NCBI RefSeq assembly: GCF_001571365.1
Contig: NZ_BCTQ01000051.1
Span: 1 to 37,669, forward strand
Direction: 5' to 3'
Origin: Achromobacter denitrificans NBRC 15125
GTDB lineage: Bacteria; Pseudomonadota; Gammaproteobacteria; Burkholderiales; Burkholderiaceae_B
DNA: 37,669 bases
How positions within the stretch are numbered: the stretch's first letter is position 1; the number at the start of each line of letters is the position of its first letter. Shown piece by piece: positions 1 to 7,845 of this stretch. The notes under the pieces are model-generated. The model was given only the letters and a program-made list of their open reading frames with translations, was not told where the DNA came from and did no database searches. The position numbers and the translations under genes were made by a program.

Positions 1-915
1 CGGCGCCCAGCCCGCGGCCTGCGCCAGCCAGCCCAGCGCCGCCGCGCCCGACGCCGCGAGGCCCAGCGCCAGCGCCCGCCGCGCGCCCAGCCTGCCGATC
101 AGCCACGCGCCCCCGCCGCAGCCCAGCAGCACGGTAACGACGCCGCCTGCCATGCCGATGCGGCCCACGTCTTCCACCGGCCAGCCCGCGTCCACCAGGA
201 ACAGCTTGGACAAGCCATAGCCGGCCACGGCCGTCATGGCCGACAGGAACGCCGCCACCGCCAGCGCCCAGGCGCCGGGCCGGCGAATGAATCCGGCCAG
301 CGTGGCCTTCGGCCGCGCCGCCACCGGGCCGGCCTCCGTTTCCCGCCAGGTCGCGGCCAGCGCCAGGCTGAACGCCACCGCGGCGGCCAGCACGGCGACC
401 GCCGCCGTCTGGCCGAGATAGCCCGCCATGATCAGGCAGCCCGGGCCGCCGAAGAAGAAGCCCATCATGGTGCCGCCCACCTGCGCCGCGTTGGCGCGCG
501 CCAGGGCCTGGCCCTCGAAACGCTCCGCGGTCAGCCCGTCGGTGGCGATGTCCTGCGTGGCGCTGGCCAGCGACGCCGCCGCCATCAGGGCCACCACCCA
601 GGCGGCGCTGGCCGAGGAAATTCCCAGCGCCGCCACGCCCGCCAGGCAGGCCAGCACCACCGCCTGCAGCGGCACGATCCAGCTGCGACGCCGCCCCAGG
701 GCCGGGTTCCAATGATTGTCCACCACCGTCGCCCACAGGAACTTCAGGACCCACGGCAGCCCCACCAGCGGCAGCCACGCCAGCGCGCGCAGGTCCGCGC
801 CGTCGCGGCGCAGCAGCGTGGGCAGGGCTTCCATCGCGACGCCCAGGGGAATGCCCTGCGAAAAATACAAGGTGGCCACCATCAGGAAGACGCGTCCGTT
901 CTGCTTGCCGGTCAT
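1..915 (-). CDS. RhtX/FptX-like MFS siderophore permease (partial)
   Basis: An open frame runs on the minus strand from an ATG at 915 to the left edge, giving 305 residues of an unfinished protein, so the C-terminus lies outside the window. It begins MTGKQNGRVF and soon shows LYFSQGIPLG, typical of the AmpG/RhtX-like branch of the major facilitator superfamily. Several hydrophobic stretches follow (for example a run around AWVVALMAAASLASATQDIA and a long Ala/Val/Leu segment later). Members of this family carry ferric siderophores such as rhizobactin or pyochelin across the inner membrane. The start lies 2 bp after the cupin stop codon, so the two are probably cotranscribed behind the TonB receptor. 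Family and context agree; the substrate is unknown. No other long frame explains 1-915. Confidence 0.85.
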   Translation of the reverse strand, partial: MTGKQNGRVFLMVATLYFSQGIPLGVAMEALPTLLRRDGADLRALAWLPLVGLPWVLKFLWATVVDNHWNPALGRRRSWIVPLQAVVLACLAGVAALGISSASAAWVVALMAAASLASATQDIATDGLTAERFEGQALARANAAQVGGTMMGFFFGGPGCLIMAGYLGQTAAVAVLAAAVAFSLALAATWRETEAGPVAARPKATLAGFIRRPGAWALAVAAFLSAMTAVAGYGLSKLFLVDAGWPVEDVGRIGMAGGVVTVLLGCGGGAWLIGRLGARRALALGLAASGAAALGWLAQAAGWAP

Positions 916-917
916 GT

Positions 918-1337
918 TCAAGGTTTCCGTTGCGGTTGCGCCGCGGCGCGGCGGTGTTCGCTGCCATGGCCCGGCGTCACGAACAGGATCTTGCCGGGAC
1001 AGGCGATGTGCAGCCGGTGCCACACGCCGCGCGGCACCACCGCGCAGCGGCGGCTGTCCAGCAGCACGTCGGTCTCGGCGCCGCCCTCGCCAGCCAGCGT
1101 CAGCACCACGCGGCCTTCCAGCACGCACAGCATCTCCTCGCCGGCCGGATGGCGCTCCCACACGTCGCCGTGCACGTCGGCGTCGCAGGCCACGGCCTTG
1201 ACGCCGACCAGCCAACCTTCGTCTGGAGACAGGCGGCGCTGCCTGCCGACGTCGCGCAGGGCGCCGTCGTTGCCCAGCGCCATGAAATGATCGAGCCAGT
1301 CGAAGACCGGCGGTACGGGATGGGCCTGAGCCGTCAT
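918..1337 (-). CDS. Small cupin-domain protein
   Basis: This is a 139-residue single-domain cupin. The start at 1337 has a strong AGGAGG ribosome site. The first cupin motif is visible around residues 55-75 (ERHPAGEEMLCVLEGRV) and the second as PRGVWHRLHI near residue 110. The usual first-motif HxH is not complete, so metal binding is uncertain. It lies between a TonB-dependent siderophore receptor and an MFS permease, with 2 bp to the permease start, so it is probably part of the same iron-regulated operon. Cupins of this kind occur in several siderophore and iron loci with unclear roles (sensing, small-molecule binding or isomerisation). No catalytic function can be assigned from sequence alone. 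Confidence 0.8.
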   Translation of the reverse strand: MTAQAHPVPPVFDWLDHFMALGNDGALRDVGRQRRLSPDEGWLVGVKAVACDADVHGDVWERHPAGEEMLCVLEGRVVLTLAGEGGAETDVLLDSRRCAVVPRGVWHRLHIACPGKILFVTPGHGSEHRRAAAQPQRKP

Positions 1338-1370
1338 CGGGAAACCTCCTTGTTGCGGTCATGGCGGGCG

Positions 1371-1392
1371 GCGCGGGCGGCGCCGCCCGCGC
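1371..1392 (-). terminator. GC-rich perfect palindrome after the receptor gene
   Basis: A 22-nt perfect inverted repeat (arms GCGCGGGCGGC / GCCGCCCGCGC) lies 3 bp after the receptor stop codon, between the receptor and cupin genes. It lacks a U-tract. It could be a partial terminator or a 3'-end stabilising hairpin that sets receptor expression above that of the downstream cupin and permease. The repeat is seen directly; the role is inferred. Confidence 0.45.
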
Positions 1393-1395
1393 GGT

Positions 1396-3525
1396 TCAGT
1401 ATTGGGCGCGCAGCGTCAGCATGACGTTGCGGGGTTCGCCGTAGCGGTTGTTCCAGGACGTGCCCGACAGGCTCTGGTAGTAGCGGCGGTCGAACACGTT
1501 GTTCAGGTTCAGGGACGCCGTCAGGTGCTTGTCCAGCCGGTACGCCATGCGCAGGTCCACCAGCGTGTAGCCGCCCTGGCGCAGCGTGACGGGCCCCGAG
1601 ACGGTCGAGTACCCCGACTGCATCTGCACGCCGCCGCCCACGCTCAGCCGCCGCTCCATGGCGGGTAGCGCGTAGTTCGTCCACAGGCGGAAAATATGCT
1701 TGGGCGTGAAGCTGGCGAACGGCTGGCCGTTGGAGACGGAATCGGACAGGTACTTGCTGGTGTTGAACGTGTAGCCCGCGGCCACCGTCCAGTAGGGCGT
1801 GACCTGGCCGCTGGCCTCGGCCTCGAAGCCGCGGCTGCGGACCTCGCCGCCCGACACGTAGTAGCAGTTGTTGCCCACGCAAGGCCAATCCGGATCCTGC
1901 TGCGCGCGGTTCTTCTGCTGGATCTGGAACACCGCCAGCGACACGTTCAGCGCGCCGTCGGCCAGCGCGCCCTTCACCCCCGCCTCGTAGTTGGTGCCCG
2001 TGACCGGGTCCAGCGGCTTGCCTTCGCGGGTCAGCTGGCTTTGCGGCTGGAACACCTGCGCATAGCTGCCGTAGAGCGACCATTGCCGGTCCAGGTCGAC
2101 GATCAGCCCGCCGTAGGGCGTGAATTCGGGATCGATATCCTGGCGCGCGCCCGGAGCGCTCTGGTTCCACCAGCTCATGCGGCCGCCCAGCACCAGGGTC
2201 ACCGGATCGGCCAGCGAAAAGCGGCCCATGGCGTAGACGCCCTGCTGCTTCAGGCGCGTTTCACCGGGCGAGGTGTAAGGCCCCACGCCGGGCTCGGGCA
2301 CGCTGTGCGGATCCCAGTCGAAGACGTTCACCGGCACGTTCAGCGCCGGCGTGAGCATGCCGGTGTACTGCTCGGACGTGGTGCGCTGCGCATTGCCGCC
2401 CAGCAGCAGCTCATGGCGCCGGCCGAACCACTGCACCGGCCCGCTCACGTAGGCATCCACGCTGGCCTGCGTGTTGTCGAACTTGTACGCGCCGCCCATC
2501 AGCCGCGAACCCAGGCCGGTCTCGCGGTCGATCGCGCCGTACGCGCCCGCGTACTTCAGGTTGCTGTCGGCCGTCAGGTAGTTGGCGCTGATCTTGGCCG
2601 TCCAGCCGTCGCCGAAGCCGTGCTCCAGGTCGGCGAACACCCGCGTGGTGTCCCAGTTGAAGCGGTCCCAGGCCGCGTCCAGGTAGGTCGAGCGCGACAG
2701 GCCGATATCGCCGCCGTCCTTGTAGCGCGGCACGCCCGCCATGTTGGTGGTGGACCGGATGCGCTGGTATTGCAGCCCGGCCGACAGCACCGTGCGCGGC
2801 CCCAGATCCACTTCTCCGATGCCGTAGAACAGGGCCGACTGCTGGTCCGCGACGTCATAGAAATAGCCGCGGTCCTCGACCGCGCCGACGATGCGCCCGC
2901 GCACGCTGCCGCTGGCGTTCAGCGGGCCGCCCAGGTCCGCTTCGGCGCGGTAGCGGTCCCAGCTGCCCGCGCTGACCGTGCCGTTGAACGCGAACTCCCG
3001 CTGCGGCCGCTTGCGCACCAGGTTCACGGTCGCGGCGGGGTTGCCCGCGCCGTGCAGCAGGCCGTTGGCGCCGCGCAGGATCTCCACGCGCTCGTAGACC
3101 GCCATGTCCTGGGGCGAAGCCGCCATATTGCCCATCAGCACCGGCACGCCGTCCTGCTCGAACGAATCCACCTTGAATCCGCGCGCGTAGTACGCCGTGG
3201 TCAGCAGCTGGTAGGGCTGCACGGTAATGCCGGTGGCGTGCTGCATGACGTCGTCCAGGCTTTGCAGGTTCTGCTCCCGCATCCGCTCCAGCCCGATCAC
3301 CGTGACCGACTGCGGGATCTCGCGCACCGACAGCGGCAGCTTGCCCAAGGTCGCGGTGTCCGGCGCCACGCCCGCTCCGCTGACCGTTACCGCCGGCAGC
3401 GATTGCGCCTCTTGCTCCTGCGCCTGGGCCGGCGCCGCCGCCACCGCCAGCCACAAGGGCCATTGCAACGCCCGCGCCGCCTTGCGGCGGGCCTGGCCCG
3501 CCCCCGTCTTCGACTCTTTCCGCAC
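1396..3525 (-). CDS. TonB-dependent siderophore receptor
   Basis: This 709-residue outer-membrane receptor imports a ferric siderophore using TonB/ExbBD energy. The start is a GTG at 3525 preceded by AGAGGG. A basic N-terminus and hydrophobic core end at an AQA signal-peptidase site near residue 35. A TonB-box-like segment (LPAVTVSG) follows. The plug domain has the usual landmarks: IPQSVTVIG, LDDVMQHATGI, YYARGF and RVEILRGANGLLHGAGNP. A long beta-barrel domain follows, and the protein ends with an aromatic C-terminal strand (final residue Tyr), as expected for BamA-dependent insertion. The layout resembles FpvA/FhuE/FoxA-type receptors. A Fur box lies 24 bp upstream of the start, and an AraC regulator gene lies upstream in the same orientation. 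The siderophore itself cannot be named. Confidence 0.93.
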   Translation of the reverse strand: MRKESKTGAGQARRKAARALQWPLWLAVAAAPAQAQEQEAQSLPAVTVSGAGVAPDTATLGKLPLSVREIPQSVTVIGLERMREQNLQSLDDVMQHATGITVQPYQLLTTAYYARGFKVDSFEQDGVPVLMGNMAASPQDMAVYERVEILRGANGLLHGAGNPAATVNLVRKRPQREFAFNGTVSAGSWDRYRAEADLGGPLNASGSVRGRIVGAVEDRGYFYDVADQQSALFYGIGEVDLGPRTVLSAGLQYQRIRSTTNMAGVPRYKDGGDIGLSRSTYLDAAWDRFNWDTTRVFADLEHGFGDGWTAKISANYLTADSNLKYAGAYGAIDRETGLGSRLMGGAYKFDNTQASVDAYVSGPVQWFGRRHELLLGGNAQRTTSEQYTGMLTPALNVPVNVFDWDPHSVPEPGVGPYTSPGETRLKQQGVYAMGRFSLADPVTLVLGGRMSWWNQSAPGARQDIDPEFTPYGGLIVDLDRQWSLYGSYAQVFQPQSQLTREGKPLDPVTGTNYEAGVKGALADGALNVSLAVFQIQQKNRAQQDPDWPCVGNNCYYVSGGEVRSRGFEAEASGQVTPYWTVAAGYTFNTSKYLSDSVSNGQPFASFTPKHIFRLWTNYALPAMERRLSVGGGVQMQSGYSTVSGPVTLRQGGYTLVDLRMAYRLDKHLTASLNLNNVFDRRYYQSLSGTSWNNRYGEPRNVMLTLRAQY

Positions 3526-3548
3526 TGCTATCCCTCTTTATCCGTTAC

Positions 3549-3563
3549 TGAGAATTATTCTCA
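3549..3563 (-). promoter_or_regulatory. Fur box of the siderophore receptor
   Basis: TGAGAATTATTCTCA is a perfect 7-1-7 inverted repeat and matches 12 of 14 arm positions of the Fur consensus TGATAATnATTATCA. It lies 24 bp upstream of the receptor GTG, where Fur-Fe2+ would block transcription. AT-rich sequence continues to about 3572 (AAATAATTCT), allowing an overlapping second Fur dimer. Confidence 0.85.
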
Positions 3564-3592
3564 AATAATTCTAGAGAGGAAGGGAAGCCCGC

Positions 3593-3631
3593 GCTGGCGA
3601 TCGCGGAAGTCTTGCTGGCGATTGCGGAAGT
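3593..3631 (-). promoter_or_regulatory. 21-bp-period direct repeat, candidate AraC-regulator operator
   Basis: Two 18-bp copies of GCTGGCGAT(C/T)GCGGAAGT occur at 3593-3610 and 3614-3631 with one mismatch. Their period is 21 bp, two helical turns. They lie just upstream of the Fur box relative to receptor transcription. AraC-family activators of siderophore genes commonly bind such same-face direct repeats upstream of the -35 region. The regulator gene ends 19 bp further upstream. The repeat is seen; binding is inferred. Confidence 0.55.
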
Positions 3632-3649
3632 TTCGCGGAGGCGCCGGAG

Positions 3650-4528
3650 TCAGCCGCGCGGCGCGATGCTACTGGGCAGCGCGCCGTAGCGGCGCTGGAA
3701 GGCCTTGGTGAAGTGGGAGTCGGTATAGCCGCAGGCGTAGGCCGCCTCCGACACCGAGAGCGCGCCCGCGGCCAGCAGCGCGTGCGCCTGCTCCATCCGG
3801 CATTCGCGCACATAGGCGTAGACGCTCATGCCGAACAGCTTGCGAAAGCCCGTCGTGAGCTTGTTGACGTTGATGCCCGCCTGCCGCGCCAGTTCCGGCA
3901 GCGAGGGCGGATCCTGCAGGTTCGCGGCGACCCTTTCGCGCGCGTGATGCAGGCGCTCGACATCGCCGCGCGCCAGGCCGTGGGCGGGCTCGTCCGGCGC
4001 CGCCGGCCGCAGCGCGCCGAATGCCAGCGCCGTCAGTTCCAGCGCCTTGCCCGACAGGTACATGCGCTTGAGCGCCCCCTGCACCGGGCAGGCCAGCATC
4101 TGGTTGCCCAGGGCCTGGATGGCGGGCGCCACCCGCAGGTTGGCTTCCGCATAGGGCTGCCCGGCGGCCGGCGCGCGCAGCAGCGCGGCCAATTGCGCCG
4201 GCTCCATGGAGAGCGCGTCCCGCAGGTTCTCCAGGCCGGTGCGCAAGGACACGAACCGCAAGGCCTTGTGCGCGCCGAACTCGTGTTCCATGCCCATCGC
4301 GTCCTGGCACAGGCTCAGGTGCAGCGAGGGCCCGCTCACGCGCCTGGCCGGGGCGCCGCGCACGCTATAGCGCAGCTCGCCGTCCAGCACCAGCACCAGC
4401 TTCAGCCCGGGTTCCAGGCGCTCGTGCACCCGCTCGTCGCGGCCGAAGCGCAGCGTGCCGCCGGCCAGCGACATCGCGGGCGTGGCGGCCGATACGGTCC
4501 AATCGGGTTCGGGGCGGGTGGCGGTCAC
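3650..4528 (-). CDS. AraC-family siderophore regulator (PchR/AlcR type)
   Basis: This 292-residue regulator has an unassigned N-terminal effector domain (about 1-190) and a C-terminal pair of helix-turn-helix motifs (about 200-290). The second HTH shows the AraC signature: SVSEAAYACGYTDSHFTKAF followed by RRYGALPS. The first HTH is PSLPELARQAGINVNKLTTG, of the kind found in PchR, YbtA and AlcR, which activate siderophore genes when the ferric siderophore is bound. The likely start is a GTG at 4528 with GGGGA upstream. It lies in the same orientation as the receptor, which starts 124 bp downstream of its stop. A Fur box and a direct repeat fill that gap. Siderophore-responsive activation of the receptor is inferred from family and position. 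Confidence 0.88.
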   Translation of the reverse strand: MTATRPEPDWTVSAATPAMSLAGGTLRFGRDERVHERLEPGLKLVLVLDGELRYSVRGAPARRVSGPSLHLSLCQDAMGMEHEFGAHKALRFVSLRTGLENLRDALSMEPAQLAALLRAPAAGQPYAEANLRVAPAIQALGNQMLACPVQGALKRMYLSGKALELTALAFGALRPAAPDEPAHGLARGDVERLHHARERVAANLQDPPSLPELARQAGINVNKLTTGFRKLFGMSVYAYVRECRMEQAHALLAAGALSVSEAAYACGYTDSHFTKAFQRRYGALPSSIAPRG

Positions 4529-4552
4529 GGCAGCGGTTCCCCGCTATGTTGA

Positions 4553-4567
4553 TGAGATTGAATATTA
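4553..4567 (-). promoter_or_regulatory. Weak Fur-box-like site upstream of the AraC gene
   Basis: TGAGATTGAATATTA matches about 10 of 14 Fur arm positions in an AT-rich island 25 bp upstream of the regulator start. It would fit iron repression of the regulator, but the match is poor and could simply be promoter AT-richness. Confidence 0.3.
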
Positions 4568-4622
4568 TTACCGTTTGACCGAAACGGAAAGCCGGCCGCC
4601 CGCCAGCGGCCCCGGGGCTTCC

Positions 4623-4955
4623 CTACTGCTGCTGGCGGCGCTGCTCCAGTTCCTTCAGGCATTGCGCCACGCCTGCCTGCATCTGCGCGTTCGATACCGC
4701 GGCGCGGTCCGACACTTCGCGGCAACGCGCGTATTCGGCCTGGCTTTCCGGCGTATCGCGGACGATCGCCGGCGCCGCGTTGGGATCGGGCGTGACCGTC
4801 ATGCGCAGCGTCGAGGGCGGCGAGAGGCTGCCGTCCTTGGAGCGCGCGCTGGGGTATTGGTATTCCTGCGTGACGGGCGCGGCATTCTGCGCTTGCGCGA
4901 CGCCGGCCGCGCACAGCGCGGCCAGCAGGAACGCGGAGACGCGGAGTTTCTTCAT
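4623..4955 (-). CDS. Small periplasmic protein, unknown function
   Basis: The chosen start (ATG at 4955) gives 110 residues with a textbook signal peptide, MKKLRVSAFLLAALCAAGVAQA, processed after AQA. The mature part carries TPESQAEYARCREVSDRA and a second Cys in QAGVAQCLKELEQRR, suggesting a small helical domain with a possible disulphide. An in-frame upstream ATG at 5039 has a better ribosome site (GAGAGG) and would add 28 residues before the signal peptide, so the true start is uncertain. I do not recognise a family. It is not obviously linked to the iron locus; a gap of about 100 bp separates it from the AraC gene, in the same orientation. Confidence 0.65.
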   Translation of the reverse strand: MKKLRVSAFLLAALCAAGVAQAQNAAPVTQEYQYPSARSKDGSLSPPSTLRMTVTPDPNAAPAIVRDTPESQAEYARCREVSDRAAVSNAQMQAGVAQCLKELEQRRQQQ

Positions 4956-5223
4956 CGCCGGGCCGCCCCAGGATGAAAAGCCCTCTTCGGAGGGGCGGTC
5001 AGTCCGCATCGCGGGCGCAGCGTGGGGGGTATTCGTCATGGCAACCTCTCTTCGATGAACCGGCGCGCCGAAGCCTGCGGCCGATGGCCCGGCCTGACAC
5101 GCGACGCAATATCGTATCCCTGCCCGCCGCCGCGCGACGCTACACAAGCCTCTACAGTTGTTTCCTGGAGTTTCGCGCCCGGGCGTTGCCTGGTTCGCTT
5201 CAGGGCGAGATTCAGGAGCGGCT

Positions 5224-5496
5224 TCAGGGCTTGCCGACCGATTTGCCGGCGGGCTTGCCCGGCGACTTGTCCGAAGGCTTGCCGGCGGACTGGCGCAGCG
5301 GCGCCAGCAGCGACGACAGGCCGTTGTGGTCCAGTTCGTGCATCAGCGCCAGCAGCCGCCCCAGTTCGCCGGGCGGAAAGCCCTTGCGGGCGAACCAGGC
5401 GAGGTACGGCCCGGGCAGGTCGGCGATCAGGCGGCCCTGGTACTTGCCGAAAGGCATGGCGCGCGTGACCAGCAGGGACAGCAGTTCGGGATCCAT
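5224..5496 (-). CDS. DUF3820-family protein
   Basis: This 90-residue protein begins MDPELLSLLVTRAMPFGKYQG. The segment MPFGKYQGRLIADLPGPYLAWFARKGFPPGELGRLL is typical of the DUF3820 family (also described as putative quorum-sensing-regulated virulence factor), small proteins of unknown biochemical role. The C-terminal 20 residues are a Lys/Pro/Gly-rich tail with three near-repeats of (S/A)GKP. The start at 5496 lies 5 bp after the stop of the isochorismatase-like gene, with GGAG inside that gene's end, so the two are translationally close and probably cotranscribed. Confidence 0.8.
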   Translation of the reverse strand: MDPELLSLLVTRAMPFGKYQGRLIADLPGPYLAWFARKGFPPGELGRLLALMHELDHNGLSSLLAPLRQSAGKPSDKSPGKPAGKSVGKP

Positions 5497-5501
5497 GCCG
5501 C

Positions 5502-6050
5502 TCACCGCTCCGCCGCGCCGAAGACGATATCGGCGGCGGGAATGGCGGCGATCTTCACGCCGAAACTGGAAATCGAGGACAAGGTCGCGTTGTGGTGGGC
5601 GCGGATTTGCGCGCCCGCGGCATGCGGCTTGTCCTGGGTGGTGTGGGCGTCGGCCGCCAGCACCACGGAATGGCCCAGCGCCGCCGCGCGGCGCACGGTG
5701 GTGTCCACGCAGAACTCGGTTGCGTAGCCGCACACCACCAGCCGCGACACGCCGGCCTCTTCCAGCACCTGGCCCAACGTGGTGCGCAGGAAGGAATCGG
5801 GCGTGGTCTTGCGCACGCGGATGTCGTCCGGCAGCGGGCGCAGGCGCGTGTCCAGTTCCCAACCGGGCGCGCCGTGGGCCAGGCCGCTGCCCGGGCTTTC
5901 GTGCTGGACATAGATGACCGGCACCCCGGCCTCGCGGGCCCGGTCGGTCAACGTGTTGATGCGCTCCAGCACGTCGGCGGCATCCGCGGGCGGCGGAGAG
6001 TTTTCGAACAGCGCGCGCTGCACGTCGATCACGATCAAGGCGGATTCCAT
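5502..6050 (-). CDS. Isochorismatase-family cysteine hydrolase
   Basis: This 182-residue alpha/beta hydrolase has the superfamily's catalytic triad in place: Asp9 (ALIVIDVQ), Lys81 (RVRKTTPDSF) and Cys114 (YATEFCVDTT). The cis-peptide and GYATE(F/Y)C motifs are typical of stand-alone amidohydrolases acting on small amides such as nicotinamide or N-carbamoyl compounds; the substrate cannot be predicted. The start at 6050 is preceded by CGGAAA. It is followed 5 bp later by the DUF3820 gene. It is not part of a recognisable isochorismate-based siderophore pathway despite the nearby iron locus. Confidence 0.88.
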   Translation of the reverse strand: MESALIVIDVQRALFENSPPPADAADVLERINTLTDRAREAGVPVIYVQHESPGSGLAHGAPGWELDTRLRPLPDDIRVRKTTPDSFLRTTLGQVLEEAGVSRLVVCGYATEFCVDTTVRRAAALGHSVVLAADAHTTQDKPHAAGAQIRAHHNATLSSISSFGVKIAAIPAADIVFGAAER

Positions 6051-6113
6051 GGTATTTCCGGAGTGGCTAGTGCCGCCCAGTCTACCGCCAAACCGGGCGC
6101 CTTTCCGTCTGAT

Positions 6114-6689
6114 TCAGCCGCACTCCGCGCCCACCGTTTCCGGCGGCCAGGTGCGGGCGTACATCCAGAAATGGCGCGGTTCGCCGCGCACCACCCGGTA
6201 CGCATGCAGCAGGCCTTCGCGGCGGAAACCGCAGCGTTCCAGCACGCCCGCCGAGGCGGCGTTCGACTCCAGCACCGTGGCCTGGATGCGCGCGAAGCCC
6301 AGCGTATGGAGCGCCCAGCCGGTCAAGGCCGCGCACGCCTGCGTGGCCAGGCCCTGGCGCCAGCGCGCCGGCGCGATGTCGTAGGCGATCTCGGCGCGGC
6401 GCTGCGGCAGCGCGATCTCGTTCAGGCCCACGGTGCCGACCAGCCGGTCATCCGGGCCGACGATGGCGAGCCGCATGCTGTGCGAACGGCCGGGTTGCGC
6501 GTAGGCCTGGATCAGATCGGCCAGGGCGCCCTCCCCGTCCAGCCGCCAGCTGGTGTGGCGCGTCACCGCCTCGTCGCGCAGGTATGCGTACCAGTCGGCG
6601 GCATCCTCGGCGCGCATGGCGCGCAGGCGCATGCCCGGCGCGCCCAGGGCGGGATAGTCGCGGGGCCAGTCGGCGAAGGCGGGCACCAT
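6114..6689 (-). CDS. GNAT-family N-acetyltransferase (RimJ/RimL-like)
   Basis: This 191-residue protein has the RimJ/RimL-type GNAT layout: a GTVGLNEI strand near residue 85, the acetyl-CoA pyrophosphate-binding loop RWRQGLATQA at about 109-118, and the closing N(A/P)ASAGVLERCGFRREG motif near 142-158. Members acetylate protein N-termini, aminoglycosides, polyamines or other amines using acetyl-CoA; the acceptor is unknown. The start is 6 bp after the OsmC-like gene's stop, so the two form a tight pair. The C-terminal tail shows no extra domain. Confidence 0.87.
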   Translation of the reverse strand: MVPAFADWPRDYPALGAPGMRLRAMRAEDAADWYAYLRDEAVTRHTSWRLDGEGALADLIQAYAQPGRSHSMRLAIVGPDDRLVGTVGLNEIALPQRRAEIAYDIAPARWRQGLATQACAALTGWALHTLGFARIQATVLESNAASAGVLERCGFRREGLLHAYRVVRGEPRHFWMYARTWPPETVGAECG

Positions 6690-6695
6690 CGCGGC

Positions 6696-7169
6696 TCAAT
6701 CCGCGCGGACGATGCGGGGTTCGCACGTCACCGGGAAATTCACCGAATTGGCGATGAAGCAGAAATGGTGCGCCCGGTCGTGCAGCGCCGCGGCCAGCGC
6801 CGCGTCGTCGCCGGCGGCGATGGTCACCACGGGCCGCAGCGTGACCCGGGAAAATGCCCCGCCGCGCTCGCGGTCCTCGACCATCACGCCTTCGGCCTCG
6901 TCGCGATAGGCCGCCACGGTCACGCCTTCGACCGAGCAGAAATGCAAATACCACAGCTTGTGGCACGCCGCCAGCGACGCCACCAGCATGTCCTCGGGAT
7001 TCCAGCGCGCCGGATCGCCGCGGAACGCCGGGTCGGACGAACCCGGCACGTCGGGCTTGCCCTCGGCCTGGATCAGGTGATCGCGGGAATACGCCTTGTA
7101 GCTGGAAGTGCCGGTGCCGGTATTGCCGGTCCAGTCCACCGTGACGTGGTAGCGATGTTCGCCATTCAT
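6696..7169 (-). CDS. OsmC/Ohr-like peroxiredoxin-type protein
   Basis: This 157-residue OsmC-superfamily protein has the two expected redox cysteines. Cys69 lies in the LAACHKLWYLHFC segment and Cys137 in HHFCFIANSVNFP. The family reduces organic or lipid hydroperoxides with a Cys pair. Additional cysteines occur at 78 and 149. Length and the WNPEDMLVASLAAC motif fit stand-alone cytosolic OsmC-like proteins of proteobacteria. It is transcribed together with the GNAT gene (6 bp gap) and divergently from the NlpE-like lipoprotein, an envelope-stress-flavoured neighbour. Confidence 0.87.
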   Translation of the reverse strand: MNGEHRYHVTVDWTGNTGTGTSSYKAYSRDHLIQAEGKPDVPGSSDPAFRGDPARWNPEDMLVASLAACHKLWYLHFCSVEGVTVAAYRDEAEGVMVEDRERGGAFSRVTLRPVVTIAAGDDAALAAALHDRAHHFCFIANSVNFPVTCEPRIVRAD

Positions 7170-7336
7170 GGGAATCGTCCTATTCTGGTGTCATGCCGCC
7201 GAGCGCGCCGGCCAGGGAAGACGCCAAGCGTAGCGCATGCGCGCGGGCGGAAGAAGCGCCGCGGCCTTACATCCCGTTTCAGCACCGGCGCGTTACTGTC
7301 CGTATCGTGAATACGTTTGCCACACAGGAGCTCGCC

Positions 7337-7762
7337 ATGATGAAAACCACCCTGACCTGCGCCCTGACGCTCGCCCTGCTGGCCGGTTGCGCCCCGTCCC
7401 AGACCGTCTCCGGGCGGGCCGCGCCTCCCGACGGCCACACCGCCCGCAATTCGCTGGACTGGCCCGGCAGCTATGAAGGCACCCTGCCCTGCGCGGACTG
7501 CCCCGGCATCCGCACCCGCCTGACCTTGATGCAGGACGGCCGCTACGAAAGGCAGACCCAGTACCTGGACCGCCAGCCGCAACCCGAGGCCGTGACGGGC
7601 ACCTTCAGCTGGGAGTCCGACGGCAGCACCATCCGGCTGGACGCCTCGGGCGACAGCCAGCGCTACTTCGTCGGCGAAAACCAGGTGACCATGCTGTATC
7701 GCGACGGCACGCGGCCCACCGGCCCGCTGGCGCCGCACTACATCCTGCGCCGCGCCCAATAG
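7337..7762 (+). CDS. NlpE-like (copper/envelope stress) lipoprotein
   Basis: With the start at 7337 (CAGGAG seven bases upstream) the protein has 141 residues: a short signal peptide with lipobox LLAGC (Cys18), then an NlpE N-terminal-type barrel. The family hallmark CxxC is at 52-55 (LPCADCPGI), followed by TRLTLMQDGRYERQTQYLD and a TGTFSWESDGSTIRLD strand pair. E. coli NlpE senses surface attachment and lipoprotein trafficking through CpxA; this protein has only the N-terminal domain, as do many homologues outside enterics. It is divergent from the osmC-like gene and has no operon partner in frame. An upstream in-frame ATG at 7193 would destroy the signal peptide and was rejected. Confidence 0.85.
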   Translation: MMKTTLTCALTLALLAGCAPSQTVSGRAAPPDGHTARNSLDWPGSYEGTLPCADCPGIRTRLTLMQDGRYERQTQYLDRQPQPEAVTGTFSWESDGSTIRLDASGDSQRYFVGENQVTMLYRDGTRPTGPLAPHYILRRAQ

Positions 7763-7845
7763 CGCGCCCCGCAAGGCCCGCGCTTCCGGCTATGCTTGCC
7801 GCAACGTCCGCGCCGCGCGGCGCGGCCCCTCACGCCAAGGACACC

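Noticed and set aside
1696..3711. 671-residue open frame on the plus strand
   Set aside because: It lies antisense to the TonB receptor; His/Ala/Arg-rich composition typical of the reverse strand of GC-rich genes, with no domain.
5592..7310. 572-residue plus-strand open frame
   Set aside because: It covers three well-supported minus-strand genes (isochorismatase, GNAT, OsmC) and has shadow-type composition.
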